From positions 1-8,329 of the forward strand of contig CATMIM010000033.1 of the NCBI GenBank assembly GCA_950068635.1: DNA of 8,329 nucleotides. The letters run 5' to 3'. Both the position numbers and the translations under genes were made by a program. This DNA is from an uncultured Candidatus Poseidoniales archaeon. Lineage in GTDB: Archaea; Thermoplasmatota; Poseidoniia; Poseidoniales; Thalassarchaeaceae. This document shows, in pieces, positions 6,327-8,329 of this stretch. The stretch's first letter is position 1. Each line of letters starts with the position of its first letter. The notes below the pieces were generated by a model. That model saw only the letters and a list, made by a program, of their open reading frames with translations. It was not told the origin of the DNA and did not search any database.

Positions 6327-7498
6327 GGGGGGATGTCCAGGCCATCCAAGGAGAACAGCGCCCGTTGCAGGTTCCGGTCGCGACGAACAGTCCAGATGAT
6401 GGCCACCGGTGCCGCCAGCGCCAGGAACACGGCGATCACCGGGAGCCACACCGAGTTCCGCTCGATTCCCCTCGGCTCGACCAGCCAGGTGAAGCGCATC
6501 GGAGTGTCATCCCAGCGGCGGCTGGCGTCGAACAGGTTGTCCACATGGTGTCCGGCGACGGTGATGATCTCATCGTGGTCGTTGAACCATTGAGGATGGT
6601 TGGAGGAGAGCACCTCGGGAGCAGCCCCGTCGAAGTGCAGGGTGGCGGTGGAGCCCGGCTTGAGCGTGAGCAGCAGCAGCGTACCGTTCATTCTCCAGCC
6701 TTCCTTGAGGTGCCGGTCGGCGGCGGTCAGTTCACTCATGTTAACGCCGTCTTTCTCGATGTTCAGCACGACGGAATCTCCCATCTCGAGCCCGAGAGTG
6801 TACGGGACGACCCAGCGCAGCTGGGACTCGGGATGTGTCAGGGAGTCTGCCACGACCGGTGCATGGGTCAGCAGGGCGGTGTCGCCCTCGATCTCCCATT
6901 GCAGGCTCGGTTGGTGTCTGTCGTAGGAAGCGATCTCCCCCCAGGTGGCGAACCAGGCGTCGCTGCTCTCGATCGCATCGACCAGATCCCAATCGGGGCG
7001 GACGGAGTTGAGGTTCACCCGCGGAATCCAGTAGAGATTCACCACGAATGCCCTGGACTCCAACGCCACCTCGAATTCAGCGACCGAGCCGATGTTCTTC
7101 TCCAGCGAACCGCCGTTGCGCGCGAGCGCGATGAGGTCCTCATGCCCCGTCGACACCTTGTCCCCGATGATCATGAAACCCTGTTCCACCAGCGCGTCAC
7201 CGGTCTCCTGGTCGAGTGAGTCCCCCGGCACGCCGAAGGACAGCGGTTGTGCACCCCATTTCGAAGCGATCGTGCGCTCGGTCAGGTAGTCCTTGCACTC
7301 CTTGATGGCCGAGTGCTGCTCCCGAATGTCCTTGCCCGGGATTCCGTGACAACCGTATTCGTCACCCGCCGCCAACCGCTCGGGACCGATGACCTCGGAG
7401 AGGAATATGTCCTCCTCCCACTCACCTGCCGCAGGGGCGGTCAGTGGAGTGAGCAGCAGGAGCAGCAGGGCGGTGGCTACCACTCTGCGGTTGCGCAT
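6314..7498 (-). CDS. Unrecognised exported protein with C-terminal membrane anchor
   Basis: I do not recognise the family with confidence. From the ATG at 7498 the product has 394 residues. It starts with a clear signal peptide: MRNRR, a Leu-rich core and cleavage near APAAG (21-25). A large outer domain follows, and one membrane helix (WLPVIAVFLALAAPVAIIWTV, about 351-371) is followed by a basic, then acidic, cytoplasmic tail ending in PPEEE. Residues 45-190 loosely recall polysaccharide-deacetylase (NodB-like) proteins: YGCHG, an ECKDYL helix, PLSFGVPGDSLDQETGDALVEQGF and AWFATWGEIASY. The usual metal-binding pattern is not clearly there, so enzymatic activity is doubtful. Residues 200-345 look beta-rich. 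Cys50 and Cys68 could form a disulfide. The frame is open back to 7663, but the signal peptide places the start at 7498. No Shine-Dalgarno is visible, so the message may be leaderless. It is divergent from the acyltransferase. Confidence 0.8.
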   Translation of the reverse strand: MRNRRVVATALLLLLLTPLTAPAAGEWEEDIFLSEVIGPERLAAGDEYGCHGIPGKDIREQHSAIKECKDYLTERTIASKWGAQPLSFGVPGDSLDQETGDALVEQGFMIIGDKVSTGHEDLIALARNGGSLEKNIGSVAEFEVALESRAFVVNLYWIPRVNLNSVRPDWDLVDAIESSDAWFATWGEIASYDRHQPSLQWEIEGDTALLTHAPVVADSLTHPESQLRWVVPYTLGLEMGDSVVLNIEKDGVNMSELTAADRHLKEGWRMNGTLLLLTLKPGSTATLHFDGAAPEVLSSNHPQWFNDHDEIITVAGHHVDNLFDASRRWDDTPMRFTWLVEPRGIERNSVWLPVIAVFLALAAPVAIIWTVRRDRNLQRALFSLDGLDIPPEEE

Positions 7499-7661
7499 GT
7501 GTCGGCCAGATGCCACGCCGTCATCAAAGGAGCGGGTGAATCGCCAGTCGGCGACAACCCTCAAGGCGAAGAGAGCGACGCCGCAGTCGATGTCCGCGCT
7601 CAGCGCCGATGCCAAGTCCCGGTTCGCAGAACTGTGCGCCGTCGAACCGGCGGGCGTTCCC
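7499..7661. promoter_or_regulatory. Divergent region before the exported protein and the acyltransferase
   Basis: 163 bases between the divergent starts, if the acyltransferase begins at 7662. A weak TATA-like CCTTTGATGA on the minus strand (7530-7521) lies 23-32 bases before the ATG at 7498, which would suit a leaderless transcript. On the plus strand AAAGGAG (7526-7532) precedes an in-frame GTG at 7536, so part of this stretch may instead code for an N-terminal extension of the acyltransferase. I see no repeat or strong promoter. Confidence 0.3.
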
Positions 7662-8329
7662 ATGCCGAGTACCCCGCTCTACTCAGGCATGCTCACCATG
7701 TTGCCGCCGATCATCAGCACCATCTGCCGCTTCCGCGTCGAGGGCATCGAGCGTATCCCGAGCACTGGACCGATGATCCTCGCTGGCAACCACATGTCGC
7801 ACATCGACCCTGTGATCAAGATCTACAGTTCCCGACGCAAGACATACTACCTCGCCAAGAAGGCGCACTTCGCCAAGGTCGGAGTCAGGCAGTTCATGCA
7901 CGCAGTGGGCCAGATCGAGACCGACCGCGCCCGAGGAGGGGGTGACGCCGTGGCCAGAGCCGCCGACGTGCTCCTGAGTGGTAATGTGCTCGGGATCTTC
8001 CCCGAAGGAACGCGCTCGCGCAACAAGCAGGCTCCCTTCCTGCAGCGCGGCAAGACCGGCGTGGCGCGGCTGGCCGCGGCGTTTCCGGACGTTCCCGTGG
8101 TGTGCGCCGGCATCGCCGGCAGCCACGAGTTCCTCGCACCCGGCCAAGCACCGCTGCCGCGCATCTGGAGACCGGTGACCGTTAGATTCGGATCACCCAT
8201 CACCTGGGCGGAGTGGCGCGCCATTCGCCGGGTCGCCATTTTTCTTTTCATGGGCATCCTCTTCGTCCCGGCCGGGGTTCGGGCCAGATACGACGTAAAG
8301 GTCCCCATGCGCGACGGCGTGTCGCTGTC
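7662..8329 (+). CDS. PlsC-type acyltransferase, frame continuing into a membrane segment and CocE/NonD-like hydrolase start (3' end missing)
   Basis: The first 180 residues are a glycerolipid acyltransferase of the PlsC/LPLAT type, which moves an acyl group onto lysophospholipid-like acceptors at the inner membrane face. The family blocks are in order: NHMSHID with the HX4D catalytic pair (His44, Asp49), GQIETDR (83-89), FPEGTRSR (113-120) and VPVVCAGIAGS (144-154), then VRFGSPI (174-180). The rest is unusual: only about eight residues after GSPI comes RRVAIFLFMGILFVPAGVRA (189-208), a good signal peptide or membrane helix. YDVKVPMRDGVSL (210-222) follows, a typical opening of CocE/NonD (peptidase S15) hydrolases. 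No stop separates them. This could be a real fusion, a hydrolase starting in-frame at ATT 8223 or ATG 8250, or an assembly joint. Start: ATG 7662 gives a family-like N terminus; ATG 7590 and GTG 7536 (after AAAGGAG) are in frame and possible. The gene runs off the right edge. Confidence 0.8.
   Translation, partial: MPSTPLYSGMLTMLPPIISTICRFRVEGIERIPSTGPMILAGNHMSHIDPVIKIYSSRRKTYYLAKKAHFAKVGVRQFMHAVGQIETDRARGGGDAVARAADVLLSGNVLGIFPEGTRSRNKQAPFLQRGKTGVARLAAAFPDVPVVCAGIAGSHEFLAPGQAPLPRIWRPVTVRFGSPITWAEWRAIRRVAIFLFMGILFVPAGVRARYDVKVPMRDGVSL

Noticed and set aside
6365..7219. Plus-strand open frame of 284 codons opposite the exported protein
   Set aside because: The minus strand has a signal peptide and a C-terminal membrane helix in one frame; the plus translation is low-complexity, rich in Arg, His and Gln, as shadows are.
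7451..7468. Tandem repeat GAGCAGCAG x2
   Set aside because: It only reflects repeated leucine codons in the signal peptide core of the exported protein.
7499..7663. N-terminal extension of the exported protein to 7663, including an FDDG that resembles a NodB motif
   Set aside because: It would place 55 residues before a perfect signal peptide and overlap the divergent upstream region; the FDDG match is very short and probably chance.
7247..7945. Plus-strand open frame of 232 codons over the acyltransferase start
   Set aside because: It overlaps the acyltransferase in another frame and gives His/Arg/Pro-rich nonsense, while the true frame has NHMSHID and FPEGTRSR.
1..8329. Search for tRNA genes, CRISPR arrays, transposases, phage or defence genes
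   Set aside because: No cloverleaf with a GGTTC-type arm, no regularly spaced repeats, and no such protein motifs were seen; nearly all the window is explained by housekeeping or metabolic genes.

Overview
This window looks like a stretch of chromosome from a GC-rich euryarchaeon, most likely a planktonic Thermoplasmatota lineage such as Marine Group II (Poseidoniales). The archaeal assignment is firm: it holds an archaeal-type KH/metallo-beta-lactamase/beta-CASP termination nuclease (aCPSF1/FttA), a proteasome beta subunit with an autoprocessing Gly-Thr site, an archaeal-type tryptophanyl-tRNA synthetase, a single-domain ZPR1 protein and an archaeal SepF. The Marine Group II assignment is inferred from GC content, gene mix and the presence of a bacterial-like PlsC acyltransferase. 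It is not proven by any single marker. There are no RNA genes, insertion sequences or CRISPR arrays.

Layout: the genes form short units in alternating directions. (1) Bases 1-2161, minus strand: psmB then aCPSF1, which runs off the left edge. (2) Bases 2162-2334: divergent control region. (3) Bases 2335-3397, plus strand: sepF then a ZPR1 zinc-finger gene. (4) Bases 3416-5155, minus strand: trpS, followed directly by a small DUF6122-like membrane protein that probably starts at a CTG codon coupled to the trpS stop. (5) Bases 5251-6312, plus strand: a saccharopine-dehydrogenase-like oxidoreductase. (6) Bases 6314-7498, minus strand: an unrecognised secreted protein held by one C-terminal membrane helix. 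(7) From about 7662 to the right edge, plus strand: a PlsC-type acyltransferase whose frame continues without a stop into a membrane/signal segment and then what looks like the start of a CocE/NonD (S15) hydrolase.

Functionally the left half is information processing and housekeeping: RNA 3'-end formation, protein turnover, cell division, translation factor folding and tRNA charging. The right half is metabolic and envelope related. Several genes have clear Shine-Dalgarno sequences (AAGGAGGT, GAGGTG, GGAGG), which helps fix starts. The points most worth a second look are the acyltransferase-hydrolase continuity at 8200-8329, the CTG start downstream of trpS, the unrecognised exported protein, a SepF without the usual N-terminal membrane anchor, and inverted repeats placed at operon junctions.
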